A DNA stretch of 64,000 nt from Alentia gelatinosa (GCA_950022655.1 OX465583.1:66758652-66822651); one strand, 5' to 3'. Positions 23,806 to 35,967 are shown, numbered from the stretch's first letter. The notes: generated by a model from the letters alone, not told the origin. Translations and numbers: made by a program.

Positions 23806-24085
23806 AACCTGCTTCAATCATTGCAACAGTAAATTAAGAATCTACTTCTTTTTTGTGCTTATAATATTTCATAATGGGATCTTCTGACATCATTATATGA
23901 CGCACTCCGACTTGGCAATAAACTAATAATCAGAACAATAGATGTCAAAGCCATGGTGTCTATTTATATTTCTCACTAATTGCTACAGGCATGAGGTGAA
24001 TAGTGCAGGTATTGGAGCTGTCACATTACAGAAATATCCATTTGTGGCCTTGGCTGATGCTTATGTATGTCTCTTGGAACTGGCA

Positions 24086-24094
24086 TATATAAAG
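24086..24094 (+). promoter_or_regulatory. TATA box of the GTPase gene
   Basis: TATATAAAG lies 121 bp before the start codon at 24215. That would put transcription start near 24115 and give a 5' UTR of about 100 bases. It is the best core-promoter match near this gene. Confidence 0.6.
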
Positions 24095-24214
24095 GAGTAG
24101 CTCCACCTCTGAGTATTGTTTAACTGGCGGTTGGAGGAGCTGGACTCAGCTAATAACTTACTGACCAGACACGAGGAGCGCCTATCACCGGAGGCAGTGT
24201 GAGACAGCCAGAGG

Positions 24215-27200
24215 ATGATGAATATGCAGAGAATCGTGGTTCTGGGAGATGGAGGTGTTGGGAAGAGCTCCATCATCTGCCAGTACATGAAGGGAGAGGT
24301 TCCTACAGTTTACAACCCAACACTTCATGATCTGCACCAGCACCATGTCAACATTACAAGTTAGTATATCGCCATTTATTACCCACCTAATACGGAGTGT
24401 ACATACAAAATGCAATTTGGTTCAGACATTGTGCATAATGTAAGGATAACACATGTACACACCAATGGGCAAAATGTAAGCCGGCAGCACTTAATGGGAG
24501 AGAAAGTAAAGGTGGAGTTCTGAAAAAGCACATGGAATAACATGGACATTAAGAAACATGAGAGTGCATCAATACCTCTCTGCTTGAGTACAAATAGCAT
24601 ACAATAGGAATGACCACTACATAAACAGTAGGTCAAAGTAATACTGCATTGACAGGCAAATATAGGCGATGGTGCACTGGCAACATGGCTCATGTCAAAG
24701 TACAATCTCAATTTTAAACAATTTAAGAATATATATGATCTACGAATTTACAATCTTTATATGATATATATATCGTGTTAATGATCGTACAAATTAACAC
24801 AATCTATAACCCACCTAATACTGAGTCTCCATACTAAGCCTATGGAGCCTACAGATCGCTACTAAGTATAGAATATGGAAAGCCGTATTCTCCTGGGAAG
24901 TGATAAATTCAACATTACCATGATGTGGCCGTATTCTCCTTGTTGTCGATGCTACGGAATACTGCTTGCTATCACTCAGAGTATTACTACGCATCTACTA
25001 GGCGGAGAACATGGCCACTCAGATCGAATTCATGGTAATATTGTGTATGTATTACTTTCACCGGGCATTTACACTAGACGATTCTGGCCGGCGATTCTGG
25101 CATTTTACACAGCCTGACAACTTTCAGAGTAAAAGGCTAGAAATCTTAAACAGCATGTTTACTGTAGATCGTCTGGTTACATCAGATTATACAATTAGGT
25201 ACCACCTGACGACTATTGGACACGCTCTGATGCCCGCGACTATTTCAAGCGGGCTTGAATTAGTTTATTGACGATGTGACATAGGAGATGAGGGTTGCAT
25301 TTATATATAGTTCCAACAAAGGGCCAGCCATCAGCAAGTAGCTGGTTTTCATGGGCTGTATAATGAACCAAGCATTTTAACAGTATAGCTTGCGTACCTG
25401 TTATATTATTTTTTGGTAATTATAATATACAATAGTACAGGACTTCCAATCCAGAGCTCCGAGATGACATAAACATGGTATACGCTAAGTATCATTGAGT
25501 GGGGTTATTCCATGTGGGGAACTAATTCATACAGGTATACAATTAGGACAGTTGGGAATTATAGAAGTCTATATAAGCAAACAGGGTACATTTATAACCT
25601 GTTATATATTTATGTATTGATTTATACATTGATAAATTGATTTTTGATATACATGTCAGTCAGTAAAGCTGAAAGTGGAGTGATTCTAAGGCCTGGCGTC
25701 CACCTACTACGATATGGCTCTGATATGGTCTACGATGCACCTCCTGATAAAAAAATCAAAATCGCGTTGGAAGGTCACCTTATATCGGGGCAGTTGACCA
25801 CGTCTCTGCGATTAGACGCCGATAAAACCCCATACAATGTGTGGTGTATTTGCATGTCTAGTCATATGTCTACAATTTTGCACCTTCCCGATATGTCTCC
25901 GATATTTGCTTTTTGTATCGGTGCCATATCGGTAGGTCTAAATTTCTATCATAGTAGGTGGACGCCAGGCCTTACAAACATGCATATCTATTGAGACATA
26001 TATATGTCAGTCAGTAAAGCTGAGAGTGGAGTGATTCTTAGATGTGACTCATTCTGAGGGAACTCTTCTCTGTGTGCAGGTCACATCAGCATCTCCATGG
26101 AGATTCTGGACACAGCCGGTCACCACCGGTTTCCCGCCATGAGGGACGTGGCCATCAAGTCCGGTCAGGCCTTCCTCGTCATATACGCCGTCGACTGCCG
26201 ACAGTCCTACGAGGAGGCGATGGCCATCCTCAACATGATCCACTCCCTCAAAGGTGGGTCTTTCTTTCACATTCACACAGCGAACTGGAAATGTATAATA
26301 TTAAAGGGATATCGGATAATTTGGCTTGAAAATTAAAACCTATGTCATCTTTCTGGAAAATTGATTACAATGATCTCCAAGTATTGTAGAGCACACAGTA
26401 TTCCCGCTAGGTGGCATCACTGAGATTATAGGAATCTTTGGGTTGCATTGATGTACGTCTTTAGCACAGGAGGCCGGTCAGTGGATTCTCAAGGCTCTAA
26501 GCCTAGTTTGTTAAGTTTTCCTCTCCTATAGAGCGTAGTGAGAGTACAGAATACCACTTAGAGAGTGTGAGATCTTATGAGAGGGATGCACCCACCAGCA
26601 CAATCTCACCCTCCCCTTTACCATTCTAAGCGCACTAGACTTTAGTGTAGGCTGATTCTGGTGTCCTTCATATTAACATTAATATGTCATGGTTTCAAAA
26701 AGATTCCATTTGTTTCGAATGGGCCACTTGTTGGCCTTCTTCATCAATCATGATTCCACGATATCAGGAAAGAAATATGTATCGAAAGAAACGTATTTGA
26801 AAAGAAAGGAGAAATATTGCCTTTCCTTATACAGACCACATTACGGTGGTTTTTAAAATAAATATGTTTGGAAATCATTAATTCTAATGGATGTTTCAAA
26901 ATCGCACAAATATTCATACGTGCACTAATCTCTTTTTCATCACTATGATTGGAAGTCTCATCCTCTCAGTTTCTTTCTTCTTTGGGCCCTTGACTTTAAC
27001 CTTAGTCCTCTGTATTACCTTACTTCCTTTTTTGTGACTATAGATCATAATGGATATCTTATGAAATAAAGTATAATGTATCGGTCGACCGACTAGTATG
27101 CATTAATGTTTCCGTTTAGGTTATGTTCTTATTAATATCATTATCATTTTGCCTGCCATAGGACTCCTTGGTCCTTCTTAACCTTAAACAGACAATTGCC

Positions 27201-27869
27201 ACGACCTCACCAACATTGCAAAGACCCTACAATTGAATAACATAGTACACATATTCTTCTGTATTTAGCTTTAGGATTTTCCTCATTTCCTTCAGTCTTC
27301 TGATACACCTGTGCAATGACTAATAGTTGAATATCTATCAGTTATCTATTTTTATTCAATGGGTGTTCTCATAGTTTAATACACCTTTTAAAATGCCCTC
27401 CTTTATGGTACGGAATAGGACCTACTAACTGATGCGGGTATTGATTCGGTTCTTTTCCGGCTTTGCAGAAGATCTTCAATGTCCCGTGGTGCTCGTGGGG
27501 AACAAGCGCGACGTTTCTGAAGATCTCCGCCAGGTGGCTGGGGACGAGGCCGAGCGGCTGGCGGCGGAACTAGGCTGCTTCCACGCCGAGACGATGGCGA
27601 CGTGTCACAAGGAGGTTCGCGGTGTTTTTAACGTGCTGCTGAACAAACTGCACGGAGTTGACGAGGAGTACAACCCGTCAGGCAGGCGGACGTCCCTCAG
27701 GGACCGTCTCCTCGCCATATTCAGTCACAGCAAAGCACGGGAAGGACTAGAACATACAGAGGTTGAACCCAGACCCAGCAGCGAGTGTTTAGAACAGAGG
27801 AGAGGCAGCAAAAATCTGTTTTCCTATCTAACCCGACGACGGAAATCTAATAATAACAATACCTCATAG
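24215..27869 (+). CDS. Ras-family small GTPase, three exons
   Basis: Coding exons are 24215-24359, 26080-26253 and 27469-27869. The splice sites are A|GTTAGT, TGTGCAG|GT, AAAG|GTGGGT and TTTGCAG|AA. Together they encode 239 residues. Motifs in order: P-loop GDGGVGKSS (11-19), switch I with NPT (Thr36), switch II DTAGHH (59-64), GNKRD (117-121) and a G5 motif ETMAT (147-151). The protein should bind GTP/GDP as a signalling switch. Two oddities stand out. The catalytic glutamine after DTAG is replaced by His63, which in this family usually lowers intrinsic GTP hydrolysis. The C-terminus is extended (residues 170-239), very basic near its end (RRRK) and lacks a CAAX box, so prenylation is not expected. 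The first start of the tandem ATGs was used. Codons are much more GC-rich than the surrounding repeats. An ATTAAA at 27953 may be the poly(A) signal. The subfamily is not assigned. Confidence 0.85.
24955..25005. repeat. Conserved hairpin core, copy d (intron 1)
   Basis: GTTGTCGATGCTACGGAATACTG through CAGAGTATTACTACGCATC is the core. It sits inside a longer palindrome whose outer arms are GAACATGGCCACTCAGAT-like and ATGATGTGGCCGTATTC-like (24905-25040). Confidence 0.45.
25066..25265. mobile_element. MITE family A, left-end copy (intron 1)
   Basis: It starts CATTTACACTAGACGATTCT and follows 716-1080 through GATCGTCTGGTTACATC and CACGCTCTGA, then stops without the right terminus. Confidence 0.55.
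25690..25971. mobile_element. PIF/Harbinger-like MITE, copy 2 (intron 1)
   Basis: GGCCTGGCGTCCACCTACTA at one end is the exact complement of the other, with TAA on the left and TTA on the right. This is the cleanest copy of the family. Confidence 0.7.
26385..26600. mobile_element. MITE family F, partial copy (intron 2)
   Basis: It contains the centre (GATTATAGGAATCTTTGGG, in flipped orientation) and one arm to AGAGTGTGAGATCTTATGAG. The opposite arm is missing. Confidence 0.55.
26606..27468. other. Rest of GTPase intron 2
   Basis: AT-rich, with no exon or repeat I can define. The polypyrimidine tract and TTTGCAG acceptor end it. Confidence 0.5.
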
Positions 27870-28074
27870 GACTTCATACAATAGGGTGGGAAATTGATTA
27901 TCTCTAGAACATATCATTTTTAACGATGTTGATCATTTGTTGACTGTACAGTATTAAAATGTTCTGATGATAATTAAACAAGATAATGATAGAAGCTGCT
28001 GTTGTTCTTTTTGGTCTCATAGAGCCTACAATAGTATATTCATTGGAGTTTCATATGAAGTGTACATAGACAAT

Positions 28075-28235
28075 AATCGATGGATTTGTGGACAGGCGGC
28101 CATAAACCACAAGAGGTTAACGCGCAGTAATACACGAGCGCTAGCGAGTGTGTTACGACATCAACCTCGAGTGGTTTACAGAGCTGCCTGTCCACATAAC
28201 CATCATTTGTTGCATTTATTATCCATCTTTACTAA
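28075..28235. repeat. Repeat family G, palindromic copy 1
   Basis: The arms are TGTGGACAGGCGGCCATAAA-CCAC and GTGGTTTACAGAGCTGCCTG-TCCACA, around a hairpin core GTTAACGCGCAGTAATACAC / GTGTGTTACGACATCAAC. A second copy at 57488-57616 lacks the core. Flanking sequence to about 28330 also matches 57617-57715. Confidence 0.65.
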
Positions 28236-28364
28236 TAAATTCAACCCACTAATTGTCATATAAAAGCGTATAACAATAGGGACTATTTTTTTCCTCTACA
28301 GCACAAAGGGGCTATTTTCCTCATATACCATGGTTTTGAAGCTGCATACCACAGGTATGAATCT

Positions 28365-28732
28365 GTATATGGCATATAGCCTATAATCCATGGGCGCCGC
28401 CATGAGGCCCCCTGAGGAGGTCTTCTTCACTAATGGAGGTGAAAAAGCAGGTGTTCTTCACTAAAGGAGGTGGAAAAGAAGTGAGTGATAATTGGGAAAT
28501 GTCACAACTTGCTCACATATTTATATAAAGTGTTCCATTTGGAAAATATTATGTCTTGGGTTTAATCATTATGTCGTCCTGCTTTGGGATGGGTGTAGAG
28601 AGTCAAGGGAACCACGGTAAAATATTGAAAGGCAGTTGAATTTCGTAAGAACAAAGAGCCAGAATACAGGTTTGTCCCCTGACCACCTAATGATTGATTC
28701 GTGAACTAACAATGGCCCTGTCCCCTATACCA
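28365..28732 (+). repeat. Local duplication, unit 1
   Basis: It runs from GGCATATAGCCTATAATCCATG to CCTGTCCCCTATA and is repeated with substitutions at 28988-29372. Shared landmarks: TATATAAAGTGTTCCAT and GATGGGTGTAGAGAGTCAAG. Confidence 0.75.
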
Positions 28733-28987
28733 CAGTTATGGTATCTGACAGGTTTTATGTAATGGGTCATGGTTCACTGAGTCCCCATACATTTTCTATG
28801 GGGTCTTTGTATACGATGGGTCATAAATATCAGTATACAATAATAGCAGGAACCGATAGGTCAGTAACAGTCATCACCAACTTGTTATCAACAACACCAT
28901 TGGAGCATGACTTGGAATCTTCACTACAACATGGATGAAAGAGAGGGACATGTGTGCAATTGGACAGTTTGAACAGTATTACAAGTG

Positions 28988-29372
28988 TACGGCATATAGC
29001 CTATGAGCCATGGGGGCGGCCATGACGCCCCCAGAGTAGGTGTTCTTCATGAATGGAGGTGAAAAAGTAGGTTTTCTTCCCCAATGGAGGTGCAAAAGAA
29101 GTTAGTGATAATTGCCACAACTCTAGCCTTGCTCACATATGTATATAAAGTGTTCCATATGGAAAAAATCATGTCCTGGGTTTAATCATTATATCATCCT
29201 GCTCTAGGATGGGTGTAGAGAGTCAAGGGAACAATTGTCAAACATTGAAAGGCAATTAAATTTTGTAAGAACAAAGAGACAGAACACAGATCTGTGCCCC
29301 CAAGGGATCTGCCATACTGCTAGCCACCTAGTGACAGCTTCATGAACTTACAATGGCTCTGTCCCCTATAGG
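28988..29372 (+). repeat. Local duplication, unit 2
   Basis: A direct repeat of 28365-28732. The interval between the units (28733-28987) matches 57720-57830 of repeat G at its start, so the duplicated unit appears inserted in, or adjoining, a family G copy. Confidence 0.7.
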
Positions 29373-29599
29373 AGAGGGTGCAACAAATGATGCATATATG
29401 GGAATATACCGGAAGGGAGAAACTAAAAGTAGTATTATGGCTTAAATAGTAGCGAGAAAATTTGGAGATTACCAACTAGTAACCTACTCGTTCCATGCGA
29501 ATCTCTGTTGAATCACTAGAGCAGAGATTTGGAAGTTAAGAGCTTGAGATGCTGTCTAGAAGCCTAGTCCATTCATAAAAGTGTGAGGGTTTGTTCTCT

Positions 29600-30480
29600 A
29601 TATGTTTTTCAATTTGTAAAGGCCGTTTAAAATCAACACATCACTGGTTAAAGACAGATGATTATCATAGAACAGCTTCTGCCTGATTATGAAGAAATCG
29701 ACGTTTGTAATTATGAATGTATGCTGAGAGGGCAAGATTAGGAGAGAGAGAGAGAGAGGGCCAGGGGATATCATCTTTGCTTTGATAAAGGGAGGATTTT
29801 GACCAACATTTCTGGGCAACAGGCATCCTGAAGATACCAAACAGTAGATGATTGTAAAGTTTTTTTGTCGGAGACTTTGAGAAAGTCTATGCATTTATTA
29901 TCAGAATTGTGAATGGCAAGTGAGAGAGGGTCAGAGCGGATTGGTTCAAAGGATATGGAGTACAGCCAAGAAATAAACCTTTTTCTTATGAAATAGCACC
30001 GTTTCATATGAAGAAGTCTGATAAAATCAGACGAAACGTCGCAACCACTCCCACCTACCGCCCCATACTTCGATGTAGAATTATCCCCAAATAAACCAAC
30101 TTTGATAAAAAAAAAATTGAAATTATGAATAATAGTGCAAAATGCTTGAAAGACCTTAGCTGGAACATAAGTGAGTAACAATGGGTACAATGCTATTGAA
30201 ATAACAAGATTATGGATAATAATTACCTTCCCTTATAATGAGAAAGACATGATGTTCCATCCCTTACATATTAATTTGCATTTATCTAGACATTTTTGAA
30301 GGTTGAGCATATAAGTCTCAGTCAGATTGTTACTGTTATAAATACCCAATATTTCTAGGCCAAAACAAATCTTAATTGGACAGTTGACTAGCATTTTATT
30401 TTTGTAAAGGCCTAGTGAAAGGGAAGAGGATGTGTCAACCTTTTCAAGCATATCATGTAAAATATAATGAGTGGACACTG
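29600..30480 (-). pseudogene. LINE reverse-transcriptase C-terminal fragment, decayed
   Basis: Minus-strand translation across 30480-30120 gives a pattern typical of the post-polymerase region of L1/Tx1-type LINEs: a LGIY motif, NLTETYMLNLQKCLDKCK, then KGW, a GK(V)IIIHNL stretch, a YPLL segment and FQAFCTIIHNF. It is broken by an in-frame stop near 30230. Sequence after it on the minus strand (to about 29600) stays partly open but I do not recognise it. Confidence 0.55.
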
Positions 30481-30485
30481 CTTTC

Positions 30486-30792
30486 GATCACCCCTCTCAT
30501 ATCTCACACCCTCTAAGTGGTATTCTTTACTCTCACTACGCTCTTTAGGAGAATAATTCTTAACGAACTAGGCTTAGCGCATTGAGAATGCACTGGCTTG
30601 CCTCCCATGCTAAAGACGTACATCAATGCAACCCAAAGATTCCTACAATCTCAATGATGCCACCTAGCGGGGATACTCTGTGCCAGTGGATTCTCAAGGC
30701 TCTAAGCCTAGCCCGTTAAGAATTCTCCTCCCATAGAGCGCTTGTACAGAATACGACTTAGAGAGTGTGAGATCTTATGAGAGGGGTGGTCC
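30486..30792. mobile_element. MITE family F, full copy
   Basis: Both arms are present: CCCCTCTCATATCTCACACC at the left and AGATCTTATGAGAGGGGTGG at the right. The arms are about 110 bp and meet around a centre with ACGTACATCAATGCAACCC. This is the reference copy of the family in this window. Confidence 0.75.
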
Positions 30793-31033
30793 AACAACAC
30801 CTCACCCTTGCTTATGAAGAGTGAAGGCTAACATACCTGAAATATGTAGAAACCTTTTGTCTGAGACTAGCCATAAAGTAAGGAACCTCAGGTAAAACCA
30901 CAAATAAGTACTTTACAAGCTGAATGGTGCTCCTGGAACTTTGGCCAAATATCAAGAAATGTTAGAATGCATAGAATACATAGAATGCATACATAGTTAA
31001 AATTACTAATTCTTGAATAATATTGAGGAACCT

Positions 31034-31324
31034 TAATTGGAAATGGAAAAGAACAATGGCCCCTCAAGGGCTAAAATACATACTCAGTGCAAGGGTGGCA
31101 ATCTCACATAACAATGAAGTTGGCTAACTCAGAAATACTCCCTTCTCAATAATTCCTAATAACTTACTTCATCACTAGTAAATAGAAATTTAAAAAAAGG
31201 AGAGCTTGGAATGACCACTATGTTTATGTTGCCTCGCAGACAGGCATGGAATGTACATTATGAAAAATGGATGCTATGTTACTGTAAATTTGGATCAATA
31301 AACACTGCTAAAAAAAAAAAAAAA
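31034..31324 (+). pseudogene. Poly(A)-tailed retrocopy with 12-bp target duplication
   Basis: ATTGAGGAACCT occurs at 31022-31033 and again at 31325-31336. The 291 bp between end in AATAAA (31297-31302) followed by about 16 A. A flanking direct repeat, a poly(A) tail and a polyadenylation signal are hallmarks of LINE-mediated retroposition. The body has no open frame and looks like a 5'-truncated 3' UTR or LINE tail; its source is unknown. Confidence 0.75.
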
Positions 31325-31336
31325 ATTGAGGAACCT

Positions 31337-32183
31337 CCAAATTGATTTAGCTTCTGAATATGCACACACGGGTCTTTCTGTTCACGTAACGAGGGTGGTT
31401 GTGGCCCCTAAGAATCGTGGTCAACTCTCGACTGCAGAGCCTTCCCAAGGCGCGAGAAAATATTATGTAAGGAGGTCAGGGTGAAGGTCGGGGTTTGCTG
31501 CAAAGGCAGTCATTGGCTACTCGGTCTACTGTATTCCTTATATGGAATTAAGGTAATGGGACAACTCGATGGTGTAACTCTGTCTAGGAGGTAAAAGGCT
31601 ATAGATCTACGTCAGACAGGTGAGTTTTTTCATCCAGGCACCCGGAGCTGGGACCATAACAGGTCATTAGTGTCAAGTCCAGGAGAGTTTACATATAGAC
31701 CTCAGTGTCAAAGTGTGAGGCAGCTAGTCCAGGCTTATTAATTTCACAGTTCTTAATATAACATATAGCATCAAGGCAGTCAACTGTAGTTGTAATCACA
31801 TTAAGTATCAAAACATGTTGACAATGAAATCTAAATGGAAAGATGTGCCATCATTCAACCACCAAAGAATAACAATAGAAAGCTGTTGTTGTACTGGCGA
31901 AGATAAAGATGAAGTGAATTTTCTTTTTAGTGTGATATAATGAATAAGGTAGAACACTGCGTTATCGACATCTTTACCAGCCTTGGTACTTGACCCACAG
32001 TTCTACAAGCACGCGTCGAATTGAAAATTTGAAGAAAAGTCTAGATTTAGATAACGTTTCCAAATATATCTTGAAGTTATTGGACTTTTCATAATCAACA
32101 ATATATATGTGTACATGTACATATTGAAAAGAAAATGCTTTAACGAGAACCCTTGCAGAACATTCTAATAGATAATGAGTATG
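31337..32183. other. Intergenic, no gene recognised
   Basis: Nothing supportable. Confidence 0.4.
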
Positions 32184-32186
32184 TAA

Positions 32187-32470
32187 GGTTTGGCGTCCAC
32201 CTACTACGATATTGCTCCGATATAGTCTATGATGCACCTCCTGATAAAAATATCAAAATCGCGTCGGAAGGTCACCTAATATCAGGGCAGTTGACCACAT
32301 TTCTGCGATTAGACCCTGATAAAAAAAACCATACAGTGCGTGGTGGATTGGTATGTCTAGACATATGTCTACAATTTTGTACCTTCCTGATATGTTTCAG
32401 ATCTTTGCTTTTTGTATCGGTGCCATAACGGTAGGTCTAAATTTCTATCATAGTAGGTGGACACCAGGCC
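32187..32470. mobile_element. PIF/Harbinger-like MITE, copy 3
   Basis: It begins GGTTTGGCGTCCACCTACTA after TAA and ends GTAGGTGGACACCAGGCC. The right flank is AGA, so the duplication has decayed. The interior matches copies 1 and 2. Confidence 0.65.
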
Positions 32471-32907
32471 AGAAACCTTAAAAAGCAAACGATTTAGCTT
32501 ATCTAAGGTAATTATCATATCGAATGTATTCTCAGATTTCTCTGCATCAAAAGACCAGACCATGTCGTATTAACCTGTATAAGGGAATCACACTATGTGT
32601 TACAAATTGTATATCTTATCTGCTTTGGATTTATGGAAGGAAGAGCGCCGAGTAAGGCGAATGCATAATAATTCACTTTCCATTGAATTAAAAAAAAGAC
32701 AACTTGCCAAGTTTTTTTTATATTGATTGGCTTTATTAGAGCGTGCAAGCACGCCCTATATACATCACCTAGATATACATATAGACATCTAGATATACAT
32801 ATAGACCTCCAGCAAAATGTATGAAAACTATCCCTTCACCATCTGCATGCTATACATTGTGATAGTGAAAACAAAGCAGGGAGCCAGTGTCTTGGTGTCT
32901 GGGTGAA

Positions 32908-32998
32908 CCCCTCTCATAAGATCTCACACTCTTCAAGTCGTATTCTGTAATCTCACTACACTCTGTGGAGAAGAATTCTTAACGAACTAGGCTTAGGG
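32908..32998. mobile_element. MITE family F, single arm
   Basis: CCCCTCTCATAAGATCTCAC to GAACTAGGCTTAGGGC is one arm only. The element breaks off at about 32998. Confidence 0.6.
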
Positions 32999-34085
32999 CC
33001 CCAAAAATATACAATTGTCATCGAACGAGTCATAAATGAATTTAGTAAGTTCAAAGAGTGCTTGCTGTGTAGATCTATTGGGTAAGAAACCATATTGCTT
33101 ATTATGAATTGCTAGTACTTAAATAAGTGAGGAGCCTATCATAAATCACTTTTGCAAGAAAACATAATACGGTGATGAGTCGCCAATTAACGGGGTTAGT
33201 TAGGGTACCTTCCTTTTATATATGTGTTATAACTCCTAGCTTCTGACTTGAGGGAAAAAGACCGTTTGTGTCAGTTCTATTGACAAGTATTGGTGCTTTA
33301 ATTAAGCAAATATGTTTCAGATAAATTTAATTAAGGTGTGGAATAACAGTGCTTTTCTTGTTGTGCATAGTTCTATTGATATCATTTATTTCATTGTTGT
33401 CTGTATCTTTGATGTCCATATCGATCTAGATTAGGAGGGAGATCATGTGGTTGGATTTTTATGCTGGGTTTTTACCAATGTCTGTGAAAAAATCATTCAT
33501 TTTTGTCATTTCTTCAGTTTTTGTCATTATTTTCAGAAATTCTTCGAATACTATTGGTTTTACATCGTTATATCCTATTCGTATCTGTCATCTCAGTTCT
33601 TATATATTACACAATATCATCTCAAAATCATCAGCCCCAGGCTTAATTTTTTTATTTCTTTTAAAGACAAATGCTGGTAGTCATGCGATTTTTAAGTTCT
33701 ATTTAATTTTGCAAATAACTTAAATATAAGTTCCATATATCAGCAATTAGAAAATGCAAAAATAAAAGGCATGTCACCATGCTAACTTCTGTGGGAGGGC
33801 CATCTAAAAAATGTAAGTGCTTAACTATTGGTGCCTATGGGAAACTGCAATATTTTGACTTTGTTGCTAAATGACACTGATGTTCTATTGCTATCTTCAC
33901 ATAATTCTGGATTATGACAGTTGGGAACATGAGCAAAGGAGAAATGCTAAAAAAATACTATGCCACCATACTCATTTCTATGGGAAGACCATCTGAAGAA
34001 GGTAAGTGATTATCTATTGGTGTCTATGGGAAACTGCTACATTGTCATGAAACCAGATGGCAGCACCAATGTTAAATGAGTAAAA
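32999..34085. other. Intergenic, AT-rich, no gene recognised
   Basis: 33770-33850 and 33940-34045 contain two similar stretches (ATGCTAACTTCTGTGGGAGG and ATACTCATTTCTATGGGAAG, each followed by a CTATTGGTG word), a small local duplication. Confidence 0.4.
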
Positions 34086-34500
34086 CTAGGGGGCGCTTCG
34101 ATACCTACCCGCATTTGTCTTTAAGAGCGTTTTGAAATTTTTCTTGGTACTTAGTGGGTGTTCAACTGTATTGTCAGTAATCAATTTAAAAGGCTTGATT
34201 GGGTGATATCTATCAATATAATTTGTTACTTGATTTGTAAAAAGTTCATTCACGTCTTCATCATCATTACATTCAACTACTTTAAATTCATTTAGATAAT
34301 TTCCAGGATTGATAGAGGGGTCCAATCTTTGATAGTGACAGTTCATTTATAACAGAAAGGTCCTTGTGATCAACGAGTGTAGAGAAAGAGTAGCTCAGGG
34401 TGGAGGGAAAACTGTGCCAGGGCCACATAGTAATAAAATCACCCCCTATAAGGCAGCAAGCAGCCTTTTTGGTCATCATGTTGTCACCATGGAGGAAACT
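34086..34500 (-). pseudogene. LINE-like ORF2 fragment (endonuclease to linker)
   Basis: Two overlapping minus-strand frames read as pieces of a LINE ORF2. The first has GGDF followed by a VDHK segment. The second has the DVNELFTNQVTNYIDRYHPIK pattern seen between the endonuclease and reverse transcriptase domains. The frames do not join, so it is decayed. Recognition is by pattern only. Confidence 0.4.
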
Positions 34501-34869
34501 CCTAAAAAATTCTCATTTTCAGGAACCTTGTAGGACCTAATGACCCATTTTAGAAAAACAGGGGAGTCAGTAGGCTTGGGATTTTTTAAATTTAATTTTT
34601 TTTTGGAAGTGACAGTTCATTTATAACAGAAAGATCCTGAATATTTTGCACTTTCCCAAGGAATTTTCTTTAAAGGGATTACTGTTACGCAAATTGGCCA
34701 ACCTTAACATTGATATTAAATAAATGGTTAAGGGTATAAATATTAACAAGAAGTCAAGGATAGAGGAAGTGCATTTAAGAGCATTAATGGATCCATTATG
34801 GCCATCCCTGAAATAATAACTCATCTTTTTGATACCTGATTTCTGCTCCATTCCTTCATCAAAGAAGCC

Positions 34870-35050
34870 TAAAGGTACAGTAATCTATCGCTCTAGTGAT
34901 GATTTGCATTCTGTTAGAGATGAACTGCAACATGACATTAATTGACTTGAGAACTGGTGTCTACTGAATAAATTGTCTGTGAATTCTAAGAAAACCAAAA
35001 TTGTGGGCTTTAATTCTGTGAGGGAAAAAAAGAAGACATATCCAGAGCTC
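34870..35050 (+). pseudogene. LINE reverse-transcriptase palm fragment
   Basis: Plus-strand translation reads TVIYRSSDDLHSVRDELQ, a stop, then LENWCLLNKLSVNSKKTKIV. This is the segment just after the YADD box in non-LTR reverse transcriptases. A stop codon interrupts it at about 34943. Its orientation is opposite to the fragment at 34086-34500, so they may be separate insertions or an inversion. Confidence 0.6.
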
Positions 35051-35967
35051 TTTTTTTCAAACCTGGATGAAACTCAAGGAAACTGCCATGAAAAATAGCA
35101 GCTGTCCACTTGGCCAGCTGGCAAGAAGCCTGTCCAAGAGCAATCCCTGCCTATCTTTAATCCATTCCAGTCTCCCTATACAACTTAATGACAGATCATG
35201 CTTTATAAACAAAACTAGGCTGAAGTACACAGAGCTATGGTGGTTTGTGAGTAGAATCTATTAAACGAATATTAAAGATCAAAAGAATGATAGTTTTGTC
35301 ATATGCAATTAATCAAATGATAACCCAGCAGGTCAATAAAGACTGCTGATAAAAGATTGGATTTTCCATGGACTGACAAATGAAAAATAACCAATGGTGT
35401 CCCCTTTGCATAGACTTTAGTGATCACACAGTTATGTAGATAAGGGTATAATGTAAAAGCCCACTTATGGGGACACCCTCTGTTCCAAGCAAACACTCCC
35501 ATTTATATCTGTGGGCATATTTATACATATACATTAGTGACTAGGTTGGCATGGAATATATTTTCTTTTCAACTAGGAACACATGGAAACCAGCTTTTGT
35601 AAGTTGAGTGTTACCCAGAATAAATGAATGATTCAAAAATGAAAATAATCCAATCGTAGCTTGTGGTATTTAAATCCAGGCTGAGTCACACAGAACAACA
35701 GTCTTTTGAAATAAAAAAAAAAAATTAATAAAACTATTCATAAAACAACTATCATTTATTTTTTTGTAATTATTCAAGTAATACCCGATTGGGTTTTAAG
35801 AAGGTTTTACAATCAAGATTGGTAAAATAAGATTGGATTTTCCATGTAATACGGACTTGTATGACCAATGGCATATGAAAAAAACATTAGCAGTGATCCC
35901 TATGTGTACATTTACGCCAGCTTACACACATGCAAATATGTGTAAATACAAGTGAGATTAACATATA
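35051..35967. other. Intergenic, no gene recognised
   Basis: AT-rich. An A-run with AATAAA-like context at 35704-35728 may be another retroposon tail, but I found no flanking duplication. Confidence 0.35.

Noticed and set aside
26049..26329. Alternative frames over GTPase exon 2
   Set aside because: They are shadows of the exon encoding DTAGHH.
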